From the NCBI GenBank assembly GCA_947425785.1, contig CANEAY010000003.1, positions 1 through 64,000 on the forward strand: a stretch of 64,000 bases of DNA. The letters run 5' to 3'. The notes under the pieces are model-generated. The model was not told the origin of the DNA and did not search any database. It saw only the letters and a program-made list of their open reading frames with translations. The translations under genes were made by a program, and so were the position numbers. How positions within the stretch are numbered: the first letter of the stretch is position 1; each line of letters opens with the position of its first letter. Shown here in pieces: positions 16,518-23,914 of the stretch. This stretch comes from an uncultured Pseudoflavonifractor sp. (GTDB lineage: Bacteria > Bacillota > Clostridia > Oscillospirales > Oscillospiraceae).

Positions 16518-17123
16518 ATGTATTGTCAAAAATGTGGAAAAGAATTAGAGGAAACCATGGAGTTCTGCCCCTCGTGTGGATCGAGGCAGGGTATAAGAGT
16601 TCCTGATCCGTTGCCCCAGAAAATGGATCCAGACACCAATTCTACAGCAAGTATGAGTGAACAGCAGAAAAAAGAGGAGACACAGGAACAAGCAAAGCGT
16701 GTTGCGGCTAAGAAAAGAATAGAAGAAATGTTTTCACTGTGCTCTACTGAACAGGAGTTTCTTATGCTCCGTCCCCAAATTTTGCAAACGCCGATCAGTG
16801 ATGCGGAAAAAGCGGTATTATTGCAAGAGTTGGATATTGCAACCAGTGTGCGCTTAGAATCGACATTAGAGCTTGCTGAAGATTATGAGGAAATAAAAGA
16901 GTCTCCTATTGGCACCATTGTGGTTTGTTGTGTTTTGGCCGGAATAGGGCTTGCCGTAAATTATTTTTTCTCAATGAAATGGCCGGGGATCATCTGTTGC
17001 GCGATAGGTGCACTGTCTATTGCAGGAACCATGATGGAAAGAGTGGACAAAAACAAAGTTGCGCGGCAAAAAGAAGCCGCGGAACTGATAGAGACATATC
17101 GAAAGCAGGGATACAAAATTTGA
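16518..17123 (+). CDS. Zinc-ribbon membrane protein
   Basis: 201 residues. The N-terminus MYCQKCGKELEETMEFCPSC carries a CxxC...CxxC zinc ribbon (zinc_ribbon_2 type, Cys 3, 6, 17, 20). A charged, helical middle (about 45-125) with KKEETQEQAKRVAAKKRIEE is followed by two membrane segments, about 134-154 and 157-175, and a short basic tail. Proteins of this build are common in Firmicutes and mostly uncharacterised. GAGGTGATTTT precedes the ATG. The next gene, a lipoprotein, starts 17 bases downstream, so the two form an operon within the AT-rich insert. Confidence 0.75.
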   Translation: MYCQKCGKELEETMEFCPSCGSRQGIRVPDPLPQKMDPDTNSTASMSEQQKKEETQEQAKRVAAKKRIEEMFSLCSTEQEFLMLRPQILQTPISDAEKAVLLQELDIATSVRLESTLELAEDYEEIKESPIGTIVVCCVLAGIGLAVNYFFSMKWPGIICCAIGALSIAGTMMERVDKNKVARQKEAAELIETYRKQGYKI

Positions 17124-17139
17124 ACAGGAGGAAAACCGA

Positions 17140-17751
17140 GTGAATGCAGGGCGAAGAAAAAAAGCTATTGCGTTGATATTGGGAGTGGCGTTGCTGTTAT
17201 CTGGTTGCGGATCGACGAAAGGGCAAGCAGATACTGATAATTGGGTTACAACAGTATTAGAAGGTGAAAAGGATACTACGCTGACTGTGAGCCTCCCGCC
17301 GGATTTGACAATGAGTGAGGTAGGGGGAAAAGGATCCTGGTGGGCCAATTACCACACAGATTGTAGCAATTTCCAAATGCTTGTGTACATAACGGAAAGC
17401 GATTGGGATATGTCAGAAGAAACAATGCATACGCTAATGGGCTCAGATGTCCGGTATATTTCACAAGAGAGTTTTGAAGATTTGGGGATAATGTCACCAG
17501 ATAGTGAAAAAAGTAAAAAAGAAATCCATGATGTGGAGTGGCTATACTATGCACTTTCCGGCGCAACAAAATGGAAAAAGGGAGGAGCCGCTGCTGTATG
17601 CGAATATGTTTATTTCAAAAATACCGATATCGTTCAAGTGACCATCCAGTACTCCTCTAAGGATAAAGCGCCCCAAGAAGAATTAGACATGTTAACTGGT
17701 TGGTTTGAGGAAATCCCGAAAACAATGGAGTTGAGTGGATCGATCAAATAG
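17140..17751 (+). CDS. Predicted lipoprotein of unknown function
   Basis: 203 residues from a GTG start at 17140, after AACAGGAGG. The N-terminus has a basic run, a hydrophobic stretch and the lipobox LLSGC (Cys at about 23), so it should be lipidated and exposed outside the membrane. The mature part (about 180 residues) has no family I recognise; it is rich in polar and aromatic residues and ends LTGWFEEIPKTMELSGSIK. It forms an operon with the zinc-ribbon membrane protein. Composition is AT-rich. Confidence 0.75.
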   Translation: MNAGRRKKAIALILGVALLLSGCGSTKGQADTDNWVTTVLEGEKDTTLTVSLPPDLTMSEVGGKGSWWANYHTDCSNFQMLVYITESDWDMSEETMHTLMGSDVRYISQESFEDLGIMSPDSEKSKKEIHDVEWLYYALSGATKWKKGGAAAVCEYVYFKNTDIVQVTIQYSSKDKAPQEELDMLTGWFEEIPKTMELSGSIK

Positions 17752-17775
17752 ATTGAAGGCTTTTGCAAACAAAGC

Positions 17776-17819
17776 AATCTAATAGCAGGTCGGACGTTCG
17801 AATCGTCTCGTGGGTGCCA
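17776..17819 (+). pseudogene. 3'-half tRNA remnant with CCA, Arg-type
   Basis: AGGTCGGACGTTCGAATCGT and the bases to CCA at 17819 form a good T arm (GGACG-TTCGAAT-CGTCT) and a 3' acceptor strand CGTGGGTGCCA. TCTAA just upstream at about 17779-17783 could be the end of an anticodon loop, perhaps UCU. No 5' half lies next to it. A terminator follows at once, as after a real tRNA. Confidence 0.6.
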
Positions 17820-17855
17820 AAAAAGCGCTCCCGGTCATACCGGGAGCGCTTTTTG
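17820..17855. terminator. Bidirectional terminator after the tRNA fragment and the flavoprotein gene
   Basis: AAAAGCGCTCCCGGT (17821-17835), loop CAT, ACCGGGAGCGCTTTT (17839-17853) and a T run. Confidence 0.9.
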
Positions 17856-17872
17856 TATGCCTTGGCTCGAAA

Positions 17873-20437
17873 TTACTTGTTGTCGGCGTCCACCGCGTTG
17901 GCAGCGGTACGGCCGGAGACGAAGATCTCCACAATAGCGTTGCCGCCCAGGCGGTTGCCGCCGTGGATACCACCGGTGACCTCGCCCGCGGCGTACAGGC
18001 CCTCGATGATCTTGCCGCTGTCGTCCAGCACGTGGCGCTCGGTGTCGATGGCCAGACCGCCCATGGTGTGGTGGGTGGAGGGAGCCATCACCCGGATGCG
18101 GATGAGCTCGCCCTCCAGCTTGTAGGTGTCGGCCTTATACTTGCCGTTCTCGTCCACCTCGGCAGTGCCCACCAGCTTGGTGGGGTTCTCCTTCTTGACC
18201 TCAGGGGGCTCCTCGCCGGCCATGACGGCCTTGTCGTAAGCCTCCAGGGTCTCGTAGATGACCTTGGGATCGGCCTTCATGCCGAACTCGTCCAGCACCT
18301 TCTGCAGCTCGTCGGGGCTGGTGCAGAAGTAGACCCGGTTGTCGATCTGGGTCTTGCCGGTGGTGGCGCCTTCCTCCACGCCGGGACGGACATAGGTGTC
18401 GTAGGGATAGGGGAAGCCCACCACGGTCTCGGCGTTGGAGAACTCCAGGAACACGCCCTGGGTGCCGTTGACCTCGATGCCGTTCTGCAGCTCGCCCAGG
18501 CTCAGCACGTCACGCTCGGCGGCCTCGTTGACGAAGCGCTTGCCGGTGGTGGGGTTGATGTAGGCGGCGTAGTTGCCCGCGCCGAAGGACAGGTTGCCGT
18601 TGTCGATCCAGGCAATGGGCATCAGCTGGGTCCAGCCCTCGCCCACAGTGGCGGCGCCCACGGCCTCGCCCATGGCGATGCCGTCACCCTGGAGGGAGCT
18701 GCGGTTGGTGGTCTTGGTGGAGGCGGTGATGAACTTGGGATCCCAGTACTTGTTGGTCTCCATGACCTTGGAGATGTTGGCGGCGTAACCGCCGGTGGCC
18801 AGGATCACGCCCTTCTTGGCGTGGGCGGTGACCTCGGTGCCGTCAAACATGACGGCCTTCACGCCGGTGACCTTGCCGTTCTCCACGATGAGGTCGGTGG
18901 CCTCGCAGCGGGTCATGATCTGGTTGTCCTTGGCGGTCTCGGAAGCCTCCAGCACCGTCTTGCGGGTGGTGGCAAAGTAGGTGCCGAACTGGGCGGGGAT
19001 GTCCATCTTGCCGTCGCCGTCCATGTCGCCGCCGGAGAAGGAGTTCTCTCTCCACCACAAAGCGCCGATGAGGGTGGACTGGTCGGCGTCGTTGAAGAGG
19101 GCGCCCTGATCCTGGAGCCAGCCCTTCAGCTCCTGGCCGTCCTCGATGAACTGCTTGACCAGCTCCACGTCGCCGTAGATCCACTCGTTCTTGTCAGAGC
19201 TCTGGCGCAGGCCGCCGTAGTAGGTCTGGAAGATGTGGAGGTTCACGGTGGAGAACAGGGGCAGCTGGGTCTCGGCGGTGCCGGCCTTCAGCTTGGGATC
19301 GGCCCAGTTCAGGTAGGCCTTGATCTCGCTCTTCAGCTCCTTGAGGGTGGGCAGGAAGTCGGCGTGAACGCCGTGCTTGCTCAGCTCCTCGATGTCGCCG
19401 GCCACGTACTCGTTGGTCTTGTAGTAGTCCTCGTCGAAGGGCTCCTCAGACCAGTTGGCGATGGTGCGCAGGGTGGCGATGGAGCCGCCGCCCGCCTTGA
19501 CCTTGTCGTAGGTCGCTCCCCGGTACTCGCCGGTGGTGGCGTCGGGGTTGGCGGGATCCCAGCACAGATAGGGCATAACGGACTGGAAAGCGCCGCCGGA
19601 GACGACGGTATTGCCGCCGATCTGGGCGTTCTTCTCAATGACCAGCACGGTGTCGCCGTTCTGGGCGGCCTGGGCGGCAGCGCCCATGCCGGCGCCGCCG
19701 GCGCCCACCACGACCACGTCCCACTCGCCCTCAATGGGGGAGCCGGCCTCGTGCTTCACAGTATTGGCCTTGAAGGCGTCCAGGTTAGTGGCCTTGGCCT
19801 GCTGGGCGGCGTCGTTCAGGGCCTCCTTGACGGCCCGGCTGGTAAAGGTTGCGCCGGACACGCTGTCGATGCCGGAGCCGGTGGCGGCGATGGCGTCGGC
19901 AAACATGATCTCATAGGCGGGATCGCCCACGTAGCCGGTCTCGCCGGAGGTCTTGACGGCGATGTCGGTGATGGCGCTGTCGGAGAAGGTCACGTCCAGC
20001 TCCACAGGGCCGTTGTAGCCGGTGCCCTTGCCGGTGTAGGTGCCGGCGGTGAAGCTCAGCGCCCCGTCGGGGCTGTCGGCGGCCTCGCCCTTGGCGGCGG
20101 CGATGGCCTTGGCGGCGGCCTCCTTCACGCCGTTGGAGGTGAGGGTGGCGCCGGACACGCCGTCGATCTCGGCCCCCTTCTCCTTGACCTGCTTCGTCAG
20201 ATCCTCCAGGGCGGCTCCGCCGATGGCGGGGGTCTCCTTGTCGCCGGTGATCTTCACGTCGGTGATGGCGTTGGCGTCCACGGTGAGCTCCACCTTCACG
20301 GTGCCGCCGTAACCCTGGGCCTCGCCGGTGTAAGTGCCGGGGGTGTAAATGCCCTCGGCGGGCTCCGCGGGCTTGGAGCATGCGGCCAAGGAGACCGTCA
20401 TGGCAAGCGCGAGAGCAAATGCGAGCTTTCTTTTCAT
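17873..20437 (-). CDS. Extracytoplasmic flavoprotein reductase: lipoprotein with two FMN-binding domains and a fumarate-reductase-like FAD domain
   Basis: 854 residues. The lipobox LAAC (Cys20) predicts a membrane-anchored lipoprotein. Two FMN_bind domains follow, each with the ApbE flavinylation motif: DGVSGAT (92-98) and DSVSGAT (191-197), where the last Thr would carry covalent FMN. From about 238 there is an FAD_binding_2 domain (VVVVGAGGAGMG, 241-252). Fumarate-reductase active-site features are visible: NEAAERD, THHTMGG (about 788-794) and HGGNRLGG with Arg at about 829. This is the layout of extracellular acceptor reductases (fumarate, urocanate, acrylate and similar) fed by flavin-based electron transfer. 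The acceptor cannot be told from sequence. It is a single gene with a perfect promoter. Confidence 0.85.
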   Translation of the reverse strand: MKRKLAFALALAMTVSLAACSKPAEPAEGIYTPGTYTGEAQGYGGTVKVELTVDANAITDVKITGDKETPAIGGAALEDLTKQVKEKGAEIDGVSGATLTSNGVKEAAAKAIAAAKGEAADSPDGALSFTAGTYTGKGTGYNGPVELDVTFSDSAITDIAVKTSGETGYVGDPAYEIMFADAIAATGSGIDSVSGATFTSRAVKEALNDAAQQAKATNLDAFKANTVKHEAGSPIEGEWDVVVVGAGGAGMGAAAQAAQNGDTVLVIEKNAQIGGNTVVSGGAFQSVMPYLCWDPANPDATTGEYRGATYDKVKAGGGSIATLRTIANWSEEPFDEDYYKTNEYVAGDIEELSKHGVHADFLPTLKELKSEIKAYLNWADPKLKAGTAETQLPLFSTVNLHIFQTYYGGLRQSSDKNEWIYGDVELVKQFIEDGQELKGWLQDQGALFNDADQSTLIGALWWRENSFSGGDMDGDGKMDIPAQFGTYFATTRKTVLEASETAKDNQIMTRCEATDLIVENGKVTGVKAVMFDGTEVTAHAKKGVILATGGYAANISKVMETNKYWDPKFITASTKTTNRSSLQGDGIAMGEAVGAATVGEGWTQLMPIAWIDNGNLSFGAGNYAAYINPTTGKRFVNEAAERDVLSLGELQNGIEVNGTQGVFLEFSNAETVVGFPYPYDTYVRPGVEEGATTGKTQIDNRVYFCTSPDELQKVLDEFGMKADPKVIYETLEAYDKAVMAGEEPPEVKKENPTKLVGTAEVDENGKYKADTYKLEGELIRIRVMAPSTHHTMGGLAIDTERHVLDDSGKIIEGLYAAGEVTGGIHGGNRLGGNAIVEIFVSGRTAANAVDADNK

Positions 20438-20493
20438 TGATGTTCCTCCCTTTTATACCTCGTTTGCCAGTTTTTCCCAACTGAACACGATTC

Positions 20494-20522
20494 ATTATAC
20501 CGCTTGGAGAAAACATTGTCAA
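20494..20522 (-). promoter_or_regulatory. Consensus sigma-A promoter of the flavoprotein gene
   Basis: Minus strand: TTGACA (20522-20517), 17 bases, TATAAT (20499-20494), all positions matching consensus. Expression is likely high. Confidence 0.9.
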
Positions 20523-20579
20523 TTATTTCACGTCAAAAAATATGCAAAAACCCTCATTTTTTTGCAACAAAATACGCCT

Positions 20580-21932
20580 TTATCCACGCCGACGGTCGGC
20601 GGCGCTGGGGATGTGCAGCTCCTCCCGGTACTTGGCCACCGTCCGCCGGGAGATGGGGCAGCCCTGCCGGGCCATCTCCTCGCACAGCTTCTGGTCGGAC
20701 AGGGGCTTGCCCTCCTCCCGGATCAGCCGCTGGAGCAGCACCTTGGCCGACTCCTGGGTGGAGGCGGTCTCCCCCAGGGAGCCGGTAAAGAAGTACCCCA
20801 ACGGATAGACCCCCTGGGGGCAGCGCAGGTACTTGTTTTTCACCGTCCGGCTGACGGTGGATTCGTGAATGTCCAACGCCTGGGCCACCTGCCGCATGGT
20901 CAGGGGCCGCAGGTGCCCCCTGCCCAGCCGGAAAAACTCCTCCTGCCGCTGGGCCAGATACTGGGCGCACCGCAGCAGGGTAGACCTGCGCTGGTCGATG
21001 CCCTGGATGACCCACTTGGCCTGGCCCAGCTTCTGGGTCAGGTACTTCTGCACGTCCGGATCCTTTGTCTCCCGCAGGAGCTTGCGGTAATAGTCGCTGA
21101 TGACCAGCCGGGGCACGGCGGTGTCGTTGAGGGAGATCTCCATCCCGTCGGGCTTTACCACCACCTCCAGGTCGGGGATGATGTAGGCCAGGTTCTCCTG
21201 GGCGGCAAAGCCCGTCCCCGGCCGGGGATTCAGGGTGCGGATGAGGTCGCAGGCCGCCCACACCTCCTCCTTGGAGGCGTTCAGGCTCCTGGCGATCTGG
21301 TTGTACCGCCCCCGGGCCAGCTCGTCCAGATAGCCCTCCACGATGGCCACGGCCAGCCGGTGGTCTCCCGACCGCCGCTCCAGCTGGAGCCGCAGGCACT
21401 CGGCCAGGTCTCTGGCCCCCACCCCAGCGGGGTCTGCCGACTGCAGCTCGATGATGGCCCGCTCCATCACCCCCTGCTCCATCCGGGCGCTCCGGGCCAA
21501 AAATGCGGCGTCCCCGTCCAAAAAGCCGTTGGCGTCCAGCTGCTCCACCAGGAACTCGATGGCCTTCAGCACCTCCGGCTCCAAAAAGTCCCCCATCATG
21601 AACTGGGAGAGGATATACCAGGAAAGGTCGTTCTCCCCGTCGCTGTACTGGCCCAGGTTGGCCAGCGCGTCCCCCTCCTCCTCGTCCTGGCGGTGGTAGT
21701 AGGTGTTCTGCCTGTCGTTGGCCTCCAGCCACTCCAGCCGGCGCACCGCGTCAGCCGCCGCGGCGGCGGCCCCCTCCTCCTCCGGGAACTCCAGGGCCGG
21801 GTTCTCCTGTAAAATTTCCTCGGTGTACTCCCGCAGCTCCTGTATGCCCATCTGCAGGATGTTCATGGACTGTATCATCTGGGGCAGAAGTGTCATGGTC
21901 TGCTTCTGCAGTTGTCTCTGTTCCAATGCCAT
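20580..21932 (-). CDS. rpoN: RNA polymerase sigma-54 factor
   Basis: 450 residues. Region I is Gln-rich (QRQLQKQTMTLLPQMIQSMN), the segment that binds core polymerase and the activator ATPase. The core-binding and HTH regions follow (VIQGIDQRRSTLLRCAQYL and LTMRQVAQALDIHESTVSR). The RpoN box is SRRTVAKYRE at 428-437, one residue different from the usual ARRTVAKYRE. Sigma-54 needs bacterial enhancer-binding proteins; none is encoded in this window. It has its own promoter and no co-transcribed partner. Confidence 0.96.
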   Translation of the reverse strand: MALEQRQLQKQTMTLLPQMIQSMNILQMGIQELREYTEEILQENPALEFPEEEGAAAAAADAVRRLEWLEANDRQNTYYHRQDEEEGDALANLGQYSDGENDLSWYILSQFMMGDFLEPEVLKAIEFLVEQLDANGFLDGDAAFLARSARMEQGVMERAIIELQSADPAGVGARDLAECLRLQLERRSGDHRLAVAIVEGYLDELARGRYNQIARSLNASKEEVWAACDLIRTLNPRPGTGFAAQENLAYIIPDLEVVVKPDGMEISLNDTAVPRLVISDYYRKLLRETKDPDVQKYLTQKLGQAKWVIQGIDQRRSTLLRCAQYLAQRQEEFFRLGRGHLRPLTMRQVAQALDIHESTVSRTVKNKYLRCPQGVYPLGYFFTGSLGETASTQESAKVLLQRLIREEGKPLSDQKLCEEMARQGCPISRRTVAKYREELHIPSAADRRRG

Positions 21933-21967
21933 CCCGGCCCCTCCTTTTTCCTTAACGGTGTCTTTAC

Positions 21968-21996
21968 ATTATAACACACCGCCCCTGGCATTTCCA
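21968..21996 (-). promoter_or_regulatory. Promoter of rpoN
   Basis: Minus strand: TGGAAA (21996-21991), 17 bases, TATAAT (21973-21968) with a TG extended -10. Confidence 0.6.
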
Positions 21997-22012
21997 CTTC
22001 ATTTTTTGGCCA

Positions 22013-22047
22013 AAAGGGAGGCTCCGCGCCCGGCGGAGCCTCCCTTT
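22013..22047 (-). terminator. Terminator of the sufCB operon
   Basis: AAAGGGAGGCTCCGC (22013-22027), loop of five, GCGGAGCCTCCCTTT (22033-22047): a perfect 15-bp stem just after the sufB stop. Confidence 0.85.
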
Positions 22048-22057
22048 CTTGCCCTTT

Positions 22058-22978
22058 TCAGTTGAGGAAGCCCTCCAGAATTTTCTCCTCCGCCTCCTCC
22101 TCGGTGAGGCCCAGGGTCATCAGCTTCAATATCTGATCCCCGGCGATGCGGCCGATGGCCGCCTCGTGGATGAGCTGGGCGTCCAGATCCTGGGCGTCGA
22201 TGGCGGGGATGGACTTGATCTTGGCCTCGTCCATGATGATGGAGTCGCACTGCACATGGCCAAAGCACTTGGCCTGGCCGGTGACGCAGGGCCGGAACAC
22301 CTGGATCGAGTCCCCCTTGGCCACCGACCGGGACACCACCCGTCCCGTGGCGTCGTCCCCCTTCAGGATGATCTCCATGTTGGACTCCGCCCGCTGTTTG
22401 CCGTCGGTGAGGAGCTTCTCGTTGATGACGCACTCCCCGCCGGGGCCCACCTCCACCACCGTGTCCCGGATGGTGGAGTCCACCCCCTTGATCTGGGTCA
22501 TCTCCATGGTGATGGAGGCCCCCTCCTCCAGGTACACCTCGGTGCGGGGGTTGAGGATGTTCTCCCCGGTGCCGGGGCCCTCGCCGTAGTGCCGCTCCAC
22601 ATAGCGGACTTTGGCGTTCTTCCCGATGTGGAACACGTGGATGCCGTCGTGCTGGCTGGTCTCGCACCCCGTGTTGTGGATGCCGCAGCCCGCCACGATG
22701 TCCACGTCGGCCCCCTCGCCGATATAGAAATCATTATATACCACGTCGGTCAGGCCGCTCATGCTCAGCACCACCGGAATGTGAACGCTCTCCTTCTTGG
22801 TGCCCGGCTTGACGATGATGTCGATGCCCGGCTTCCCGTCCTCCTTGGAGCGGATGTCGATGTTGGCGGTGACCTTCCGGTCGTCCAGAGCGCCGTTGAC
22901 CCGGAAGTTATAGGCCCCCTGGGGGGTCTTCTCCAGCTCGGCGATCTCCTTCAAAATTTTCCATTCCGTCTTGTCCAT
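22058..22978 (-). CDS. SufB/SufD-family Fe-S cluster scaffold (two-gene SUF type)
   Basis: 306 residues, much shorter than classical SufB (about 470), because the N-terminal region is reduced. The beta-helix core is recognisable in VHIPVVLSMSGLTDVVYNDF, HDGIHVFHIGKNAKVRY and GRVVSRSVAKGD. The C-terminus has the SufB/D-type helical end LIHEAAIGRIAGDQILKLMT and LTEEEAEEKILEGFL, where SufC docks. Cysteines in AGCGIHNTGC and the GQAKCFGHVQCDSIIMDE region could be ligands. It is paired with a SufC ATPase three bases upstream and with no SufS, SufU or SufD, which matches the minimal SUF-like (SufC-SufB only) systems of archaea and anaerobic bacteria. Confidence 0.85.
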   Translation of the reverse strand: MDKTEWKILKEIAELEKTPQGAYNFRVNGALDDRKVTANIDIRSKEDGKPGIDIIVKPGTKKESVHIPVVLSMSGLTDVVYNDFYIGEGADVDIVAGCGIHNTGCETSQHDGIHVFHIGKNAKVRYVERHYGEGPGTGENILNPRTEVYLEEGASITMEMTQIKGVDSTIRDTVVEVGPGGECVINEKLLTDGKQRAESNMEIILKGDDATGRVVSRSVAKGDSIQVFRPCVTGQAKCFGHVQCDSIIMDEAKIKSIPAIDAQDLDAQLIHEAAIGRIAGDQILKLMTLGLTEEEAEEKILEGFLN

Positions 22979-22981
22979 CCC

Positions 22982-23713
22982 TCACGCCTCCTTCATATAG
23001 CCGCAGCCGGGCAGGGTGCGGGCCATGATCTGGGGGAAAATTTCCTCCTTTGGCCCGTGCTTGGCCACCTCGCCCTTCTCAATGACCACGATCTCGTCGG
23101 CCAGCTGGATGATGCGCTCCTGGTGGGAGATGATGAGCAGGGTGGAATCCCCCTGCCGGTGGATGCGCTCAAAGGTCTCGGTGAGCTTGGCAAAGCTCCA
23201 AAGGTCGATGCCCGCCTCCGGCTCGTCAAAGATCATCAGCCCCGCCTTCCGGGCCAGGATGGTGGCGATCTCGATGCGCTTGACCTCGCCGCCGGAGAGG
23301 CTGGCGTCCACCTCCCGCTCGATGTAGTCGTCGGCGCACAACCCCACCTGGGTCAGGTACTGGCACCCCTCCCCAGGGGTCAAGTCCTCCTTCCCCGCCG
23401 CCAGGGCAATGAGGTCACGCACCCGCATCCCCTTGAACCGGGGGGGCTGTTGGAAGCCGTAGCTCACCCCCGCCCTGGCCCGGTCGGTGATGGACAGGCC
23501 CGTGATGTCCCGGCCGTTCCAGCGGATAGAGCCGCCGGTGGGCTGGTTCAGGCCCATGATGGTCTTGGCCAGGGTGGTCTTGCCGCCGCCGTTGGGGCCG
23601 GTGATGACCACCAGCTTGCCGTCGTCCACGGTGAGGCTCACATCCCGCAGGATGCCCAGCTCCCCGCCGTCCTCGGCAGGCACGTCATATCGCAAATGAC
23701 TGATCTCCAGCAT
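22982..23713 (-). CDS. sufC: SufC-type ABC ATPase of the Fe-S assembly pair
   Basis: 243 residues, a soluble ABC ATPase. Walker A is GPNGGGKTT (about 39-47), the signature is LSGGEVKRIE, and Walker B is LMIFDEPEAGIDLW, the SufC-type sequence. VSYGFQQPPRFKGMRVRD is the Q-loop region. SufC drives conformational changes of the SufB/D scaffold; it is not a transporter. It is the first gene of a two-gene operon with the scaffold gene, which starts three bases after its stop. The ATG follows AAAGGAGAAAGACG. Confidence 0.92.
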   Translation of the reverse strand: MLEISHLRYDVPAEDGGELGILRDVSLTVDDGKLVVITGPNGGGKTTLAKTIMGLNQPTGGSIRWNGRDITGLSITDRARAGVSYGFQQPPRFKGMRVRDLIALAAGKEDLTPGEGCQYLTQVGLCADDYIEREVDASLSGGEVKRIEIATILARKAGLMIFDEPEAGIDLWSFAKLTETFERIHRQGDSTLLIISHQERIIQLADEIVVIEKGEVAKHGPKEEIFPQIMARTLPGCGYMKEA

Positions 23714-23760
23714 ATCGTCTTTCTCCTTTGCAGGGATTATTTCCTATTGTTTCGATAGGT

Positions 23761-23789
23761 ATTATAGCACAGTGCCCTTTACATTGCAA
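23761..23789 (-). promoter_or_regulatory. Promoter of sufCB
   Basis: Minus strand: TTGCAA (23789-23784), 17 bases, TATAAT (23766-23761). No IscR- or Fur-like palindrome was recognised around it. Confidence 0.75.
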
Positions 23790-23851
23790 CCGCTCTTTTC
23801 TCCTGGGATATTATCATAATTATAGTATAAGCGCAAGTTCCCCTTTTTCTC

Positions 23852-23881
23852 CCCCCGGATTTGCTTCCGGGGGATTTTTTT
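23852..23881 (+). terminator. Intrinsic-terminator-like hairpin overlapped by the SDR promoter
   Basis: CCCCCGGA (23852-23859), loop of six, TCCGGGGG (23866-23873), then A and seven T. It reads as a plus-strand terminator although no plus-strand gene lies upstream. Confidence 0.75.
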
Positions 23882-23889
23882 GCTATACT
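23861..23889 (+). promoter_or_regulatory. Promoter of the short-chain dehydrogenase gene
   Basis: TTGCTT (23861-23866), 17 bases, TATACT (23884-23889) with a TG extended -10. It lies over the hairpin and its T tract. Confidence 0.65.
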
Positions 23890-23914
23890 GTTTCCACCAA
23901 AGGAGGTATTCACC

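Larger units (their letters stand above)
15926..17786. mobile_element. Putative small genomic insert between tRNA-Arg and a tRNA 3' fragment
   Basis: The three genes at 16009-17751 are visibly more AT-rich than everything around them, use codons such as AAA, ATA and GAA freely, and lie between an intact tRNA-Arg and a displaced tRNA 3' half (17787-17819). That arrangement is what tRNA-targeting integrating elements leave behind. No integrase, recombinase or transposase gene is present, so this would be a remnant or a passively carried piece. The two tRNA 3' ends differ at 6 of 33 positions, so they are not a fresh direct repeat. Confidence 0.45.

Noticed and set aside
15926..17786. Prophage or ICE
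   Set aside because: No integrase, structural, conjugation or replication gene is present; only three small genes lie within the tRNA borders.
17810..20440. An 876-codon open frame opposite the flavoprotein gene
   Set aside because: Its Gly/Val/Leu/His-rich composition mirrors the real gene's codons, and the minus-strand protein has clear domains, signal peptide and promoter.
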